From: Limnanthes douglasii subsp. nivea
Taxonomy: Eukaryota; Streptophyta; Magnoliopsida; Brassicales; Limnanthaceae
Direction: 5' to 3'
Assembly (NCBI GenBank): GCA_036936605.1
Contig: JAUPFV010000002.1
Coordinates: 214,202,029-214,266,028 of the forward strand
Length of the DNA: 64,000 nucleotides
Below are positions 34,031 to 46,139 of this stretch, piece after piece. A program made the translations under genes and the position numbers. Within the stretch, counting starts at the first letter, position 1. Every line of letters begins with the position of its first letter. Below the pieces are notes generated by a model. That model was not told the origin of the DNA. It ran no database searches and saw only the letters and a program-made list of their open reading frames with translations.

Positions 34031-35043
34031 TTAAAATATATACCATTTAATACCTACTATTACCCTTAATACCCCTAATCAATTATATAAAAGTAATTAG
34101 CACCCATATTTTACATTTCTTTTAGTTTTTTCTCTCTCCACACGAATAGAATACTACTTTACATTATAGGTGATTTTTAATTTTGTATTCGATTTATTGT
34201 TTTTCTTTTGTTTTCGTATGATTTTGATTGTGTTTCTACTTGATTTCAAAGTTTGATTTTGGATATCTGTTTACATAAGTCAATTTGTATGTGTGGTAGC
34301 TCGAATTTTGATTTCGAAATATTATGATACTCGACATCTGTTTTCTTTGTTATTTTTGGTATTCATATGGTATTACGTTGCTACTGTAGTTTATTTGTTG
34401 TATTCGAGTTAGGTTTTCATCGATTTTTAATCTGTTTTTGAATTTGCCGTTCTGGGTTTAAAATGAAAGACATGTGAAACGTTTTGTGTCTGTACATACT
34501 GGTAGTTGCAAAACGTGTTAGTTCTTGGATGATAGATTCAAACATGTTTTTGATAGATGTGTAACAATATTGTTCTTTTTGTATTGTAGATGCGAAACCT
34601 ATACAGATATCCGCGGAACCTTTGTATTGTTTTCTACTAGTAGATGCAAAACATATGTATTCCTTGTACTGATAGATTTTAAACCTATTTACTTCTAGCT
34701 GCAAAATATGTGTATTCTTTTCTACTGATAGCTACGAAACATATGTATTTTAACTGTAATGATAGATTGAAAACTTGTTTATTTTTTGTCTAATGCAGGT
34801 ACGCGATGCCTAGTAGTAGATTGTGTATTTTTAAACTAAATGGCGAGCTTGCAATTTGTGATCTTGGTTTGCTGATTTTGAAGATATTGTTAAATTTGTT
34901 TTAAGTAGATATGATACATTGGTTCAAGGTAAATTTAAATTAAGATAACGTTGTGGTGATCTATAAAATGTTATCTTAGGTTGTGAGGGTGATTTAATTT
35001 CTTTGGTATAAGTTGTTGATAGTTTGGGTGTTTCAAGTGTTAC

Positions 35044-35295
35044 TGTTAGGGTGGCGACCAAAGTCCCACATCCCACATCGGTTAAACATGGGAAAGATCA
35101 ATGATATATAAGTAAGAACATATCTCAATTAGTATGAGGCCTTTTAGAAGTGGACCAAATGCAAAGTCGTGAGGGCCTTCGGGTGCCAAAGTGGACAATA
35201 TCATACTAGTGTTGAGATCCGTTGTGTTCTGACTTATATACAGAGGCGGAATATGCAGACCGGACCCCCAATTCACAATACGCATATTCCCAACA
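35044..35295 (+). mobile_element. TRIM solo LTR in MULE-2 transposase
   Basis: 252 bp, TGTTAGGG..CCAACA, matching the LTRs of the array at 13691-15930 but on the opposite strand. A 5-bp target duplication GTTAC flanks it (35039-35043 and 35296-35300). The transposase reading resumes after it. A solo LTR forms by recombination between two LTRs of one element. Confidence 0.92.
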
Positions 35296-35690
35296 GTTAC
35301 CATTAAAGTTGAAGGTGATGTTGTTGTTGGTGATAATATTATTGAAACGGCTCAAAGTATATTTGAAGCTTCAAATGAAGATATTGTTTGTGAGGAAACT
35401 GGTGAAGATATTGTTTGTGAGGAAACTGGTGAAATATCTGACTTAATGCTATTTGTCACAAGAATTTGGATTAATAAAATTAATGGTGTTGGACAGGTCT
35501 TTGAAGAGGGTGCAGTAGGTTTAAGAATACTGTTAGTCGGTTGGCTTTACAAGAAGGTTTTACTTTTAAATATTTGCATAACAATAAACAAAATAGTAAT
35601 TGTTTATTGCACGAAAATAGATTCAAAGGGTTGTCTTTGTAGACTTTATGCTAAACAAAAGAGACTTTTACTGGTTTTTTTATTGTTAAG

Positions 35691-36668
35691 TAGGGATGTC
35701 AATTTTTTTCTGAACCCGCGGATACTCGACCCGAGTCGACCCGATGGGATGGGTTATGGGTTTTAAAAAAATTCTGCGGATTGGTCATGTGTTTGAAAAT
35801 TTACTACCCGCCGGGTTTGGGATGAGTTATGGGTTTGAGAAATTTCCCACGGGTACCCAACCGGAACCCGACCCACTAGATAATACCCTACGGGTACCCA
35901 CTAAATTAATATTATATAAAACAATAAAATATTTAATATTATTTATTAAAATTTAAAATAAAGTTATTAATATAAGTGTATATATTCTGTAATACCAAAA
36001 TCATATATTATTTGCTAATATATGCAATCTATTTTGAAAAATATTATTATATATTTAAACATTACATTTGATTTTTCAATTTCTTTCTTTTAGATATCTT
36101 TTTTTTTCTGCAAAACTGATACTGTCAGTATCGGTCTAATATTATTAGTATTACTAATTAAATTTAAAAAGTTATTAACATATACCAAAATCTTATGTTA
36201 ATTACTAATAACATAAAACAATAGAAAATATTTGATATTTATCATTCGATACTGTATATTTTGAAAAATATTATCCTACATTTAAATATTAAATCTGATT
36301 TTTTTAATTTCTTGTAATAATAATATTATTAATCAAATTTAAAAAAACTTTTTACTAACTTATACCAAAATTATATATTAATTATTAATAAATTACAAAA
36401 TATTTGATAATGATCGTTAGATACCATATATTTTGAAAATAATATTTATATATGTAAATATTAAATTTGATATTTAAAAAACAAAATCATAGCTTACACG
36501 GGTACCCGCGGATGGGTACCCGGACCTGATGGGTTCGGGTGTGGGAAATATTTTTTACTCCCCAACGAGTACGGGGTACGGGGTACGGTACGAGTTTGAA
36601 AAAACATATATGGGATGAGGTACGGGTTTAGCTATACCCGCAACCATCCCGACCCATTGCCATCCCTA
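35691..36668. mobile_element. non-autonomous hAT-like element
   Basis: 978 bp with short inverted ends TAGGGATGTCAAT (left) and TAGGGATGGCAAT (right, reversed). Flanks are TTGTTAAG (35683-35690) and TTATTAAG (36669-36676), an 8-bp target duplication with one change, the length usual for hAT. The inner edges carry GGGTACCCG-type direct and inverted pieces; the centre is AT-rich and non-coding. No transposase, so it would depend on another element. Confidence 0.8.
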
Positions 36669-36952
36669 TTATTAAGAAGTTTGTCCAAACTCATACATAT
36701 GGGACTGGTTTTAGCAAAGAAAATAGAAAGCATTTGTCATCTGATTTGATTGCAAACAAACTATGTGATTGTGTTAGGAGGAGAACTGATGTTACAACTA
36801 CAAGCGTGAAATCATTTTTTAAAAATGATTATGGTTTAGATATTTCTTACCGTGTTTTATAGCTTTCTTTAGAGAAAGCTAAGAGGGCTGTATACAGAGA
36901 TAGTTTTACTTCGTATAAACTACTTAAGAATTATTTAAAACATTGAAGATTC

Positions 36953-37115
36953 TTGATAGTAGCAAGTATTATATACTGAAGTATTCTTTGGAAACCAATG
37001 TCTTTAAGCGCTGTTTTGTAGCATTCGGTTCTTACTTGTTTTGCAGCAAGTATTATATACTGAAATATTCTTTGGAAACCAATGTCTTCGAGCGTTGTTT
37101 TGTAGCATTTGGTTC
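36953..37115 (+). repeat. 87-bp tandem duplication inside MULE-2 transposase
   Basis: GCAAGTATTATATACTGAA to GTAGCATTCGGTTC is repeated about 87 bp further on with a few changes. It doubles the segment reading KCYILKYSLETNVFKRCFVAF-like. It is a local duplication after the gene lost function. Confidence 0.72.
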
Positions 37116-37962
37116 TGAACGGGGAAATATAAAGGGGTGTTGCTATTTACCATAGCTAAAGATGGTAATAATGATGAGTTTTTGTTATCTATTTTTTTTT
37201 ATTAGAATACATGTTTTTTTTCTTATGTTATATATAAATTGATGAAGCAGCGGAAATAGAAGAAGAATCAGCGATAGATGAAACCCTAATTCAAGAGTAA
37301 CATGATGAAATCCTAATCTAAGGGTAGCAAAGATTGAAATTTTCAGAGATAAAAAATATATTATTCCAAAAACTTAAAATAATCTAAGACATGTGAGGCT
37401 TTATATAAGAGCTTCTCAAAACCTTAAATTATAATACAAGGAAATAAAATAAATATTTTAAAATAAAATAAAATCTTAATATAATTAGATTTGATTTAAA
37501 TACATAAGACATTTGAATAAAATAAAATATAATTAAAAAGGTTTTTGTTTGGACTTTTTGGGCTACATCATAAATCTGCAAAACCAGGCATGTAGTAAAA
37601 TAAACTAGATGTGAAACCTTTTATAACTAAAATGAGAGATGTGAAACCTTGATGTATCAATAAAAAGATAGATGTGAAACACGTATGTCTTAATATGATA
37701 TATGTGATACGTATGGTATAAGTAAATTGGTAGATGTAAAACTTGTTTTAATCAGCCATTTATAATATATTTTATATATATTTGATGCAGGCACCCTGTT
37801 GCATTTAGTATTGTTTCGGTTGAAGATATTGAGAATTGGTTATGGTTTTTGGAGATGTTGAAACCCCATTTGTCGGATCGTAAAATCACATTTATTAGTG
37901 ATCGTCATTTAGGTATTGTTAGTATTGTATCTGCTATATTTTTAGATTGCCGTCATGGATAC

Positions 37963-38193
37963 TGTTAGAATATTCAGTGTATTAAGTTTCCTTGTATAGG
38001 CCTCTAAGTTCTCTATATATTGAGAGCCTTACTATTGGTCAATTCTTGAATTGCATCTCTAATGCATCAATAAAACAAAAAGGAACATTTTCTAATAAAC
38101 ACAAAACCCTAGCCGCTTCCTGTGGCTACTTCTCTCTTTATTTTTAACAAAGAAAACAACTGAGATGCTATGTAGAACATGTGCATATTAACA
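37963..38193 (+). repeat. copia 5' LTR
   Basis: 231 bp, TGTTAGAATA to TTAACA, followed directly by the Met-tRNA primer site. Same length as the 3' LTR. Confidence 0.95.
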
Positions 38194-38205
38194 TGGTATC
38201 AGAGC
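38194..38205 (+). promoter_or_regulatory. copia primer binding site
   Basis: TGGTATCAGAGC, complementary to the 3' end of initiator methionine tRNA, directly after the 5' LTR. Confidence 0.92.
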
Positions 38206-38243
38206 ACATGTGATTCTGGGAATTCTAAGCATCTTCAACAAAG

Positions 38244-38662
38244 ATGGCTGGCAAGGAGAAAAATAACCAGCGTTTCAGATCTAACGTCAAACGGGCTTCG
38301 TCTACAAGTGGCGGTGAAGATCCAACTAAAAATGAGCAAGGAAATGGTACTGGTTTTGGAGGAATGACGGCGAACTCCTATGAAAAACTTGGAGGTAAAG
38401 GGTTTGAGAAATCAATGAATTGGATCTTTGATTGCGGGCGGGGCTACGGACACCATGTCTTATGATCCTAAAGACTTTGGTGACATGTCATCTCCAAAGA
38501 AATCCCATATTGAGACTGCTAGTGGATAAATTTGTGAAGTCAAAGGGGGAGGTTCAATTATTATTTTGGAAAAAATGGAAATTAAAAACTGCCTCTACAT
38601 TCCTTCATTATCCTTAAAGTTATTATCTGTTAGTCAAGTGACAAAACAACTCAACTGTGTGG
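38244..38662 (+). pseudogene. copia short gag start and protease remnant
   Basis: ATG at 38244 gives about 60 residues rich in Lys, Gly and Asn, then passes almost at once to the protease region: WIFDCG at about 38420, where a DSGAT-type active site is expected (here Cys replaces Ser). Downstream NCLYIPSLSLKLLSVSQVTKQL is readable in another frame, up to the LINE. Most of gag, including the RNA-binding knuckle, is absent. I infer an internal deletion of gag. Confidence 0.72.
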
Positions 38663-41600
38663 TTTTTTTTTAGCAAAATTTACCATTTATTTAATAAACG
38701 AGGTTATTACAGAGTCAACCCAGATAAACAGGGCTAATGCCCAATCTAGTTAGGGCTTTAAGAGAAATTACAAAGGCCCATCTAGGCATCACAATCTTAG
38801 GGCATATCGATTCCCAAATCAGAAACCCTAAATGCCCCTTTCTTCAACCTTCTCTCTTTCACTGTCAAAACCCTACTTTCACAGCCCTAACCAGGGTCAA
38901 TGTACCCTACTCCCATACTTTCTAGTATCACAATTGCAAGTAGAGCATTAGGCATCTCGTTACTTCCAAACACCTTGTTCATTTTCTCCTTCAGACTCCA
39001 TTTCGAAACCCAATCCGCCGCAACATTTTCCGATCTAGAAATGTGGCTAAGCTTCATTGTCGGCAGTATCAGAGCTCTACAAACATCCATCCCAGCACAA
39101 TGAGATAAACTTTCAGAAGAGACACTTCTAACCAGTGTCTCACAATCTGTCTCCAAATCGACATAACACCAACCACGCCTGCGACACAACAGAAGTGCCT
39201 CTACAAGAGCTCGTCTCTCTGCTTGTAGTGGGTTTAGCTTACCAAACAGGAAGCTTTCCCCCTCAATGCAGTTCCCCAGATGATTTCGAACTATGAAGCC
39301 TCCTGAAGCCTCACCGTTGAAGCTGCACGCCCCGTCCGAGTTGATTTTAATCCTTCCCTGAGCTGGATTCTCCATGACCGGTAAGTTACTTTTCTCGAAC
39401 CTATAGATAACGCTCCTATCATTGTACCTGCATCTTCCACATTAGTCCAGTGTTTAGTCTTGAGTTTTGAATCAATGCCCAATATAAATCTATTGACCCT
39501 GTTAACTGCATTGTAGAAGCTGTCTGTTGGTTTGTCGATCTTACAATGATTCCTGTTATACCATATTGTCCATATTACAAGCTGTGGAACAATGTGTGTA
39601 ACATGGAATTTGTTGTTAGACGACTTAAACCAAACCAGTAACATATGTCTTAGGGTCATGAATCTTCTAACAGGAATATTAAACATAGTCCCATAGTAGT
39701 TCCAAAGGCACCAAGAGTAACTGCAATTGATGAAAAGATGATTCACATCTTCACAATTGCAGCAAAATTGGCACCTTGAAACAATAGCAAAATGCTTCTT
39801 TTTCAGAATGGTGTCTGTTGGAACAAAACTCTTCAAAATCCTCCAGCAAAGAAAGGAAAACTTCGTTGGTATAAAACTATGCCAAATCTTCTTAAAAAAA
39901 TATGAACTATTGGATTTTAATCTGATGTTTTCCCATGTTTTTTTTGTACAAAATCTTTTATCAGTCGTGAGGCTCCACTCTATACTATCCTCCTTATCAC
40001 GATTGATTTTAACACAGTTAATATGTTGCTGTCTTTCGTGAGTAAAGAGAGATATTAGAGAAGGGTCCCAACAATCGTCTTTCCAAAACATTTTAACTTT
40101 TGCTGGAAGATACCAAGAGTTTTGAGTAGAGACTATAGGTGGCATCTTATGCCAAGCGTCTCTCCAGAAATCCACATTTCCTTGACCCACATTCCAGTGA
40201 ATAAAGTTTTCAGCCCCTTCTCTAATAGAACAAAGATCCTTCCAGACTATTGAGTCAGTATTCCCACACTTTGCAATCGTAGGATGCTTGTCTAGGCAGT
40301 AAGTTTTAGAAATTAGGTCAGTCCATAAAGAGTTTCCTTTTCTGAATATATACCAGAGCTTATATGAAAAGGATAGCTGTATTTCTGTTAGGAGTTTAGT
40401 ATTTAAGCCTCCTTCCTCAAATGGTTTGCATAGACTACTCCAAGTAGCCCAATGCAAAGCACTCTCATTCACCTTAGGTCTCCACAAAAACTTATTAAAG
40501 CATAGTTCAATTTTTTGCAATATGTTTTTAGGAATTATGCTATTTTGCATTCTGAAAAAGACAATTGGGTAAAGAACATGCCTTATAAGTGACAATCTGC
40601 CACTATAAGACAGGTTCTTTAGGTCCCAATCATTTATTTTATTATAAATTTTAGCTAAGAGGGAAGAGTAATGTATTCCTTTATTATTTGCAGCAATGGT
40701 AGTTCCCAAGTAGCTGAATGGTGCATTGTCTGTCTTGAAACCCATAGTAGCATTGATTCTTGCTGAATTGGCACCAGAGCATCTTGAAGAGGTAATAACT
40801 CTGGTCTTGTCTACATTAATAAGTTGACCAGACTCATGTTGATACTTGTTTAGCATGTTACTCAGGTCTTTTATTGTTGCAGGTGAACTGTTAGTGAATA
40901 CAACTATGTCATCAGCAAATGCAATACAAGGTAATATGTATCCTGATCTTATAAAGAATTGCATGTTAGTATTAGCAACATATAGGTTTTCTAATCCCCT
41001 TAAAAGGGCTTCCTCAGCCAGGATAAAGAGACAAGGAGACAAAGGATCTCCTTGCCTCAATCCTGTTTTCTGATGAAAGTACCCTGAGCAAGACCCATTG
41101 ATAAGTACTGAAATCATCACATTTGAAATCATCTTATTTATTAACAACACAAAATTTTCAGAAAACCCAAATCATTTTAATGTTTTAATCACAAAGGCGT
41201 GAGACATCCTGTCAAACGCCTTTGTCATATCCAATTGAATGATGATATTGCCTTTAGAAGGCTTCCTCTTAATGTGATGCAGCATTTCCTTTATGATTAA
41301 TATGTTATCATGTATTAACCTTTCCTTCACAAAGGCACTCTGCCCTCTAGAGACTAATCTAGGTAGAATGTAAGACATTCTCCTGTTGATGAGGGCAGAA
41401 ACTAGTCTGTTCATTATAGTACACATACTAAGTGGTCTATAATTGTTCCAGGTTATTGGATTTGCCACTTTAGGGACAAGAACAATCCCAGTGGCAAAAA
41501 CTCCTTTTGGGATATCACTCCCAGCCAGGTATGCATTAATAGCTTTACATAAATCACAGTTTATAATAGCCCAGCAGTGTTTTAGGAAAGAAATATTAAA

Positions 41601-41722
41601 CCCGTCTATGCCTGGAGCACTGTCTTGCTTCATGATACTTAAAATAGATCTGAGCTCCTCACTTGATGTTGGTTTAGATATCTCATTATTCTCCCTTATT
41701 AAAAATGTTTCCATTTTTTTAT
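38663..41722 (-). mobile_element. 5'-truncated LINE inserted in the copia element
   Basis: Minus-strand LINE with its poly(A) side at left (T-run at 38663-38671). Copia sequence reads LNCVV before it and resumes after 41722 with IRTKEIIGHGTEQGGLYYVD, so it is an insertion. Exact ends and target duplication are unclear because both junctions are runs of T. It contains the second half of ORF2 from the RT onward; the endonuclease is missing, as usual for 5' truncation. Confidence 0.87.
38887..41714 (-). pseudogene. LINE ORF2: reverse transcriptase, zinc-binding region, RNase H
   Basis: 41714-41172: RT start (SAPGIDGFNISFLK, NNYRPLSMCTIMNRL, QLDMTKAFDRMSH), ending in a stop. 41150-39291: RT core (TGLRQGDPLSPCLFILAEE, IAFADDIVVF with the catalytic pair), post-RT block (FSYLGTTI, LSYSGRLSLIRHVL), GQGNVDFWRDAW, and a zinc-binding CQFCCNCEDVNHLFINC. 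39375-38887: RNase H end (KINSDGACSFNGEASGGF, ENVAADWVSKWSL). Breaks: a stop near 41171 and a shift near 39375. Otherwise well kept, so younger than the relative at 11173-13210. Confidence 0.92.
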
Positions 41723-42700
41723 TTTACAGCTCATTCGTACGAAGGAGATCATTGGGCATGGTACTGAACAAGGAGGTCTCTATTATGTTGATGAGGTAGT
41801 TTATTAGGGACATGCCATGCTTGCTCACGGAACAACCGAAAGAAACTTTGGTTATGGCACCGACGACTTGGTCATCCTTCTTTTAGCTATCTTAAGAGTT
41901 TGTTTCCTAGTCTTTTTGAATAATTCCATTCATGAGAAATGTGAAACCTACATTCTTGCAAAAAATTACAGGGTCTCATTTAATCAAAGTAATACTACAG
42001 TTGATTATGCTTTTTCGCTACTCCATTCTGATGTTTGGGGTCCAACACCAAATTCCACTAACAATTAAATCAGATAATTTGTTTTATTTGTGGATGATTT
42101 CTCAAGAATGACTTGGATATACTTCATGAAACATAAATCGGAAGTACCATAAATATTTGTTTGTTTTTACAAAATGATTTTGACTCAATTTGAAAAACAA
42201 AATACACATTTTCCGTTCTGATAATAGAACAGAGTTTGTCAACCAAACAATGCATAATTTTTTCAAAACAAATGGTCTTATCCATCAAACCACTTGTCCA
42301 AACACACCTCAACAAAACGGTTCTTCAGAACGAAAAAATCATACTTTACTTGAAAAAACTCGTGCTATTATGATTGAATTTAGAGTTCCTCATTCTCTTT
42401 GGCCAGAAGCTCACAGCTACGTATCTTGCAAATCGTCTACCAACCCGATGTCTAGGAAATAAAACTCCATTACAAGTGCTTGCCACCCAAGTTACAATTC
42501 CATCTGTTATGACTATACCACCTCGTGTCTTTGGTTGTTCGGTGTTTGTTCATATCCCTAAAACTAGTCGAAACAAACTTAATCCTTGTGCTTAAAAGTG
42601 TGTATTCGTTGGATACGGTGTTCATCAAATGGGATATCGGTGTTACAATCCGGTTACTCGTCGAATCATGTCACCATGGACTGTGACTTCTTAGAATCTG
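41723..42700 (+). pseudogene. copia integrase
   Basis: It follows the LINE insertion. A GAG-pre-integrase remnant with CETYILAKN lies near 41945. Then come LLHSDVWGP, FVDDFSRMTWIYF, and the catalytic RSDNRTEFVNQ with the Glu of CPNTPQQNGSSERKN. The C-terminal part (RVFGCSVFVHIPKTSRNKL) follows. Frameshifts near 42064, 42180 and 42440 and a stop near 42595 break it. Confidence 0.87.
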
Positions 42701-44736
42701 ATTATTTTTTTGACCACCAATCTCGTGCTCAGGGGGAGAAAGTAAGTGAATCACTCGACTGGTTGCTATATGAAAGTTACTTTGAGGATGTTCCAACAAA
42801 GTTGGTAGATGGCGCCATCGAACACGCCTCTTCCAACATAAATGAGACTGACAAGGCAATTCTTACCACCAATGATTCTCCCGAAGACAATGTCCAACAA
42901 AAAATAAATATCATGGATACTACCAGCGAATCAGCCGAAAAAAATGTCCATCAACAGGTAAACAATTTACAATGTCATAATTCACAAAATGCTATTGACC
43001 ATGACATTTCAGGAAGTTCATTTGTTGAAACTCAAACTCCGGTTCTTCCCCCAAGAAAAAATATAGGGGTTCCTCTTGACCGGTATTCACCAGAACACGT
43101 TCCCCGTGCTTCTACATATCCGGTAAAACCGGACAGGAAAGGAATGACGAAGATTGCAAAGGCGTTTTCAGCTATTATTCTCTTTGAACAAATCCCTAAA
43201 ACAGCTCAAGAAGCTAAGAAGATGACTGAATGGCATGAGGCAATGAATACCGAAATGGAAGCTCTAAAAAGGAATGGTACATGGGAGAATTGTGTGTTAC
43301 CACAAGGGAAGAAAGAAGTCAGGTGTAGATAAGTGTTTAATATAAAATATAAATCTGATGGCACCATTGAGCGACACAAGGCAAGATTGGTTGCCAAATG
43401 ATATACAAAAACATATGGTATAGACTACTCTGAAACGTTCTCTCCGGTTGCAAAGATTGACACTATCAGAGTTTTACTTTCAATAGCCATGAATAAAGAT
43501 TGGCCTCTTCATCAATTTGATTAAAGAATTCTTTCTTACATGGAGACTTGGAAGAAGAGGTATATAGGGAACCCCCACCAGGGTTCTCTGGTGGTTTTCA
43601 AGAAAATAAGGTATGCAAACTGAAAAAAGGCATTATATGGGCTCAAACAGTCTCATCATGCTTGGTTTGGGAGATTTACAATGGCAATGAAGCAGTATAG
43701 CTACAAACAGAGTAATGGGGATCATACCTTGTTTTACAAAAAGAGAGGAAAATTAGTCACTTGTCTTATAATATATGTCGACGATATGATTATAACGGGG
43801 AATGACGAAGAAGAAATTAGCTCTCTTAAGAAAAACCTCTTTAAGGAGTTCGAAATAAAAAACCTTGGGGGATTGAAGTATTTCCTAGGAATCAAGGTTC
43901 TTAGGTCAAGAGAAAGGATTTATATCTCCCAACAGTAATATATATTGGATTTATTAGCTGAAGTTGGCATGGTGGATTGCAAACTGAATGACACTCATAT
44001 GGTTGTGAATCACAAACTAAACATAATTGAAGGGGCCAGACCAGCGAATAATGAAAGGTACCAAAGGTTGGTGGGAAAATTGATTTACCTGGCTCACACT
44101 CGACCCGACATTGCATACGCGGTGGGAGTAGTTAGCCAGTTCATGCATCATCCTCAGGAACACCATATGGAGGCAGTAATGAGGATTATTCGATATCTCA
44201 AAGGCACACCAGGAAGAGGCATAAATTTTAAGAAAAATGGATACCTTGATGTTAAAGTATTCACAGATGTTGATTGGGGAGGAAATCCTAACGACAAACA
44301 ATCAACTGCTGGCTACTTTAATCTTCTTAGAGGTAACTTGGTGACTTGGAGGAGTAAGAAACAGAAAGTAGCATCACTGTCAAGTGCTGAATCAGAATTT
44401 AGAGGAATCGTTAAGGGGATTACCGAGATAATGTGGTTAAAGAAGATAATGAAAGAAATCGGATCCCCTCTGAAGTGTCCAACTCAGTTAATGTGCGATA
44501 ATAAAGCTGCGATTAAGATTTCAAAGAACCCGGTACAACACGATTAAGCAAATCACGTTGAAATAGATAGGCACTTCATAAAAGAAAAGATTGAAGATGG
44601 GACAGTCGACCTTCCGTTTGTTAGATCTGAAGACCAACTGGCAGACATCCTGACAAAAGCGGTTGCTGCAAAAACATTCAAATCATTTTTATCCAAGTTG
44701 GGTATTGGTGATTCCACTACACAACTTGAGGGGGAG
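42586..44736 (+). pseudogene. copia reverse transcriptase and RNase H
   Basis: A Ser/Asn-rich linker to about 43180, then RT start (EWHEAMNTEMEALKRNGTW), [14 protein letters not shown], the catalytic LIIYVDDMIITG near 43780, KNLGGLKYFLGIK, LVGKLIYLAHTRPDIAYAV, and RNase H (LSSAESEFRGIVKG, MCDNKAAIKISKNP, DQLADILTKA). In-frame stops at about 43330, 43400, 43520, 43620, 43936 and 44545 interrupt it. The final frame ends inside the polypurine tract. Confidence 0.92.
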
Positions 44737-44967
44737 TGTTAGAATATTTAGTGTATTAAGTTTCCGTGTATATGCCTCTAAGTTCTCTATATATTGAGAG
44801 TCTTACTATTGGTCAATTCTTGAATTGCATCTCTAATGCATCAATAAAACAAAAGGGAACATTTTTTAATAAACACGAAACCCTAGCCGCTTCATGCGGC
44901 TACTTCTCTCTTTGTTTTTAACAAAGACAACAACTGAGATGCTACGTAGAACATGTGCATGTTAACA
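44737..44967 (+). repeat. copia 3' LTR
   Basis: 231 bp, same ends as the 5' LTR, preceded by the purine run GAGGGGGAG. MULE-2 transposase coding (CLYYLLNNLRHCL) resumes right after it. Confidence 0.95.
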
Positions 44968-45672
44968 AATACTGTCTTTATTATCTTTTAAATAATTTGA
45001 GGCATTGTTTAACTGGTACATCGACAATATTTAAGGATACTATGGTTAAACTATTCAAAAGATGTGCATATGCTGCTAGTCAGAATTTTTTTATTTAATA
45101 TATGGATGAATTTCTTGACCAAGAAGGTTAGAGGCTTGAAAGTTTTTGTGATAATTTACCTTCAGACAAATATGATTGTGTTTTTTTAGAGGCAAAAAGT
45201 ATGGTATTATGGTTCTACTCCAGCTGAGTCATTTAACACTCAAATCAAACAGTTTTGTGGTTTGCATGTACTAGAGTTAATTAATAGGATTAGAGTTTTA
45301 CAAATGAGTCAAATTTCGATACGTTTTTATGATGTTGAACGTTGGACTAGCGATTTGTGTCCTAAATTTGACATAAAGTTTAAAGCTAATGTGGAAGAAG
45401 GTAGATGCGGATCCTATGAAATATGTTGAGCCATGTTATTTTGTAAGCTCTTATAAGGCAACATATTCATATGGTATAGTTGGATTTACTACTTTTGGTC
45501 AAGCATCTACTCCAACAACTTCTCCAGATGTACTTTCTCCAGTTAAAAAAAAGAGTTGGATGACCTAAGAAGAAATGAATTCCATCTAGAGGAGAATTAA
45601 GCATTCGATCTATAACATGTTCTCGTTGTTGTAAATCTGGTCATAATAGACGAACATATGTAGACGCTTTGT

Positions 45673-46139
45673 AAGATCAATGTAATTTTTTATACTTTTA
45701 GTTTTTCTAACTTTTTTTGTCATAATAAAAATAGAATGAAAACATTTTATTTAGTTGGACTTGATAGATGCGAAACATTCTGTTATAGATGCACCTGGTA
45801 GATGCAAAACCTTTAATAACCAAGATAGATGGATTTGATAGATGCAAAACCTATGATAACTAAAATATATGGTTTTGATGGATGGTTTAAAAGATGTATA
45901 CAAACAGATAAATAAAAGGATTAAATTTATTATTTAACAAGTGAAATACATGGTAAGTTCAATACGACATAGATAAGCTTGAAGCAAACTTAAAAATAGA
46001 GTTTTCTTGTTTAGACTCTGATTTAGAATCTTTTTAGTCATTATAATAGATAAAAATTATGGTCGGTAAAAAAAACATAAACTTTCTCCCACCCTTAGTA
46101 AAACAACAAAAATTAAAGTCAAATCGTTCCCCCTACCAT
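45673..46139. other. MULE-2 spacer with motif variants
   Basis: Holds GATAGATGCGAAACA (near 45767), GTAGATGCAAAACC and GATAGATGCAAAACC: the MULE-2 form of the non-coding motif. A copy of this spacer lies at about 56400-56760. Confidence 0.65.

Larger units (their letters stand above)
37963..44967 (+). mobile_element. Ty1/copia LTR retrotransposon inserted in MULE-2 transposase
   Basis: LTRs of 231 bp at both ends (37963-38193, 44737-44967), TGTTAGAATA..GTTAACA. Primer site TGGTATCAGAGC (initiator Met tRNA) at 38194-38205; polypurine tract GAGGGGGAG just before 44737. Flanks GATAC (37958-37962) and AATAC (44968-44972) are a 5-bp target duplication with one change. Integrase precedes reverse transcriptase, the copia order. 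Gag is mostly missing and pol has several stops; a truncated LINE sits inside. By eye the two LTRs differ at about 13 of 231 sites, so the insertion is not recent. Confidence 0.95.
34806..45672 (+). pseudogene. MULE-2 transposase, split by insertions
   Basis: Pieces on plus: 34806-35043 (PSSRLCIFKLNGELAIC), 35296-35690 (INGVGQVFEEGAVGLRIL matches ITGVGQAFEEGDAGLRVS of MULE-1), 36669-37160 (HLSSDLIA region, YGLDISYR, RCFVAFGS), an intron-like gap about 37160-37790, 37791-37962 (ITFISDRHLGIV with the second Asp) and 44968-45672 (PAESFNTQIKQFCG, then a C-terminal knuckle CSRCCKSGHNRRT). The SWIM zinc finger is missing: sequence jumps near 45405 from the part before it to the part after it. There are several stops and shifts. 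Inactive. Confidence 0.82.
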
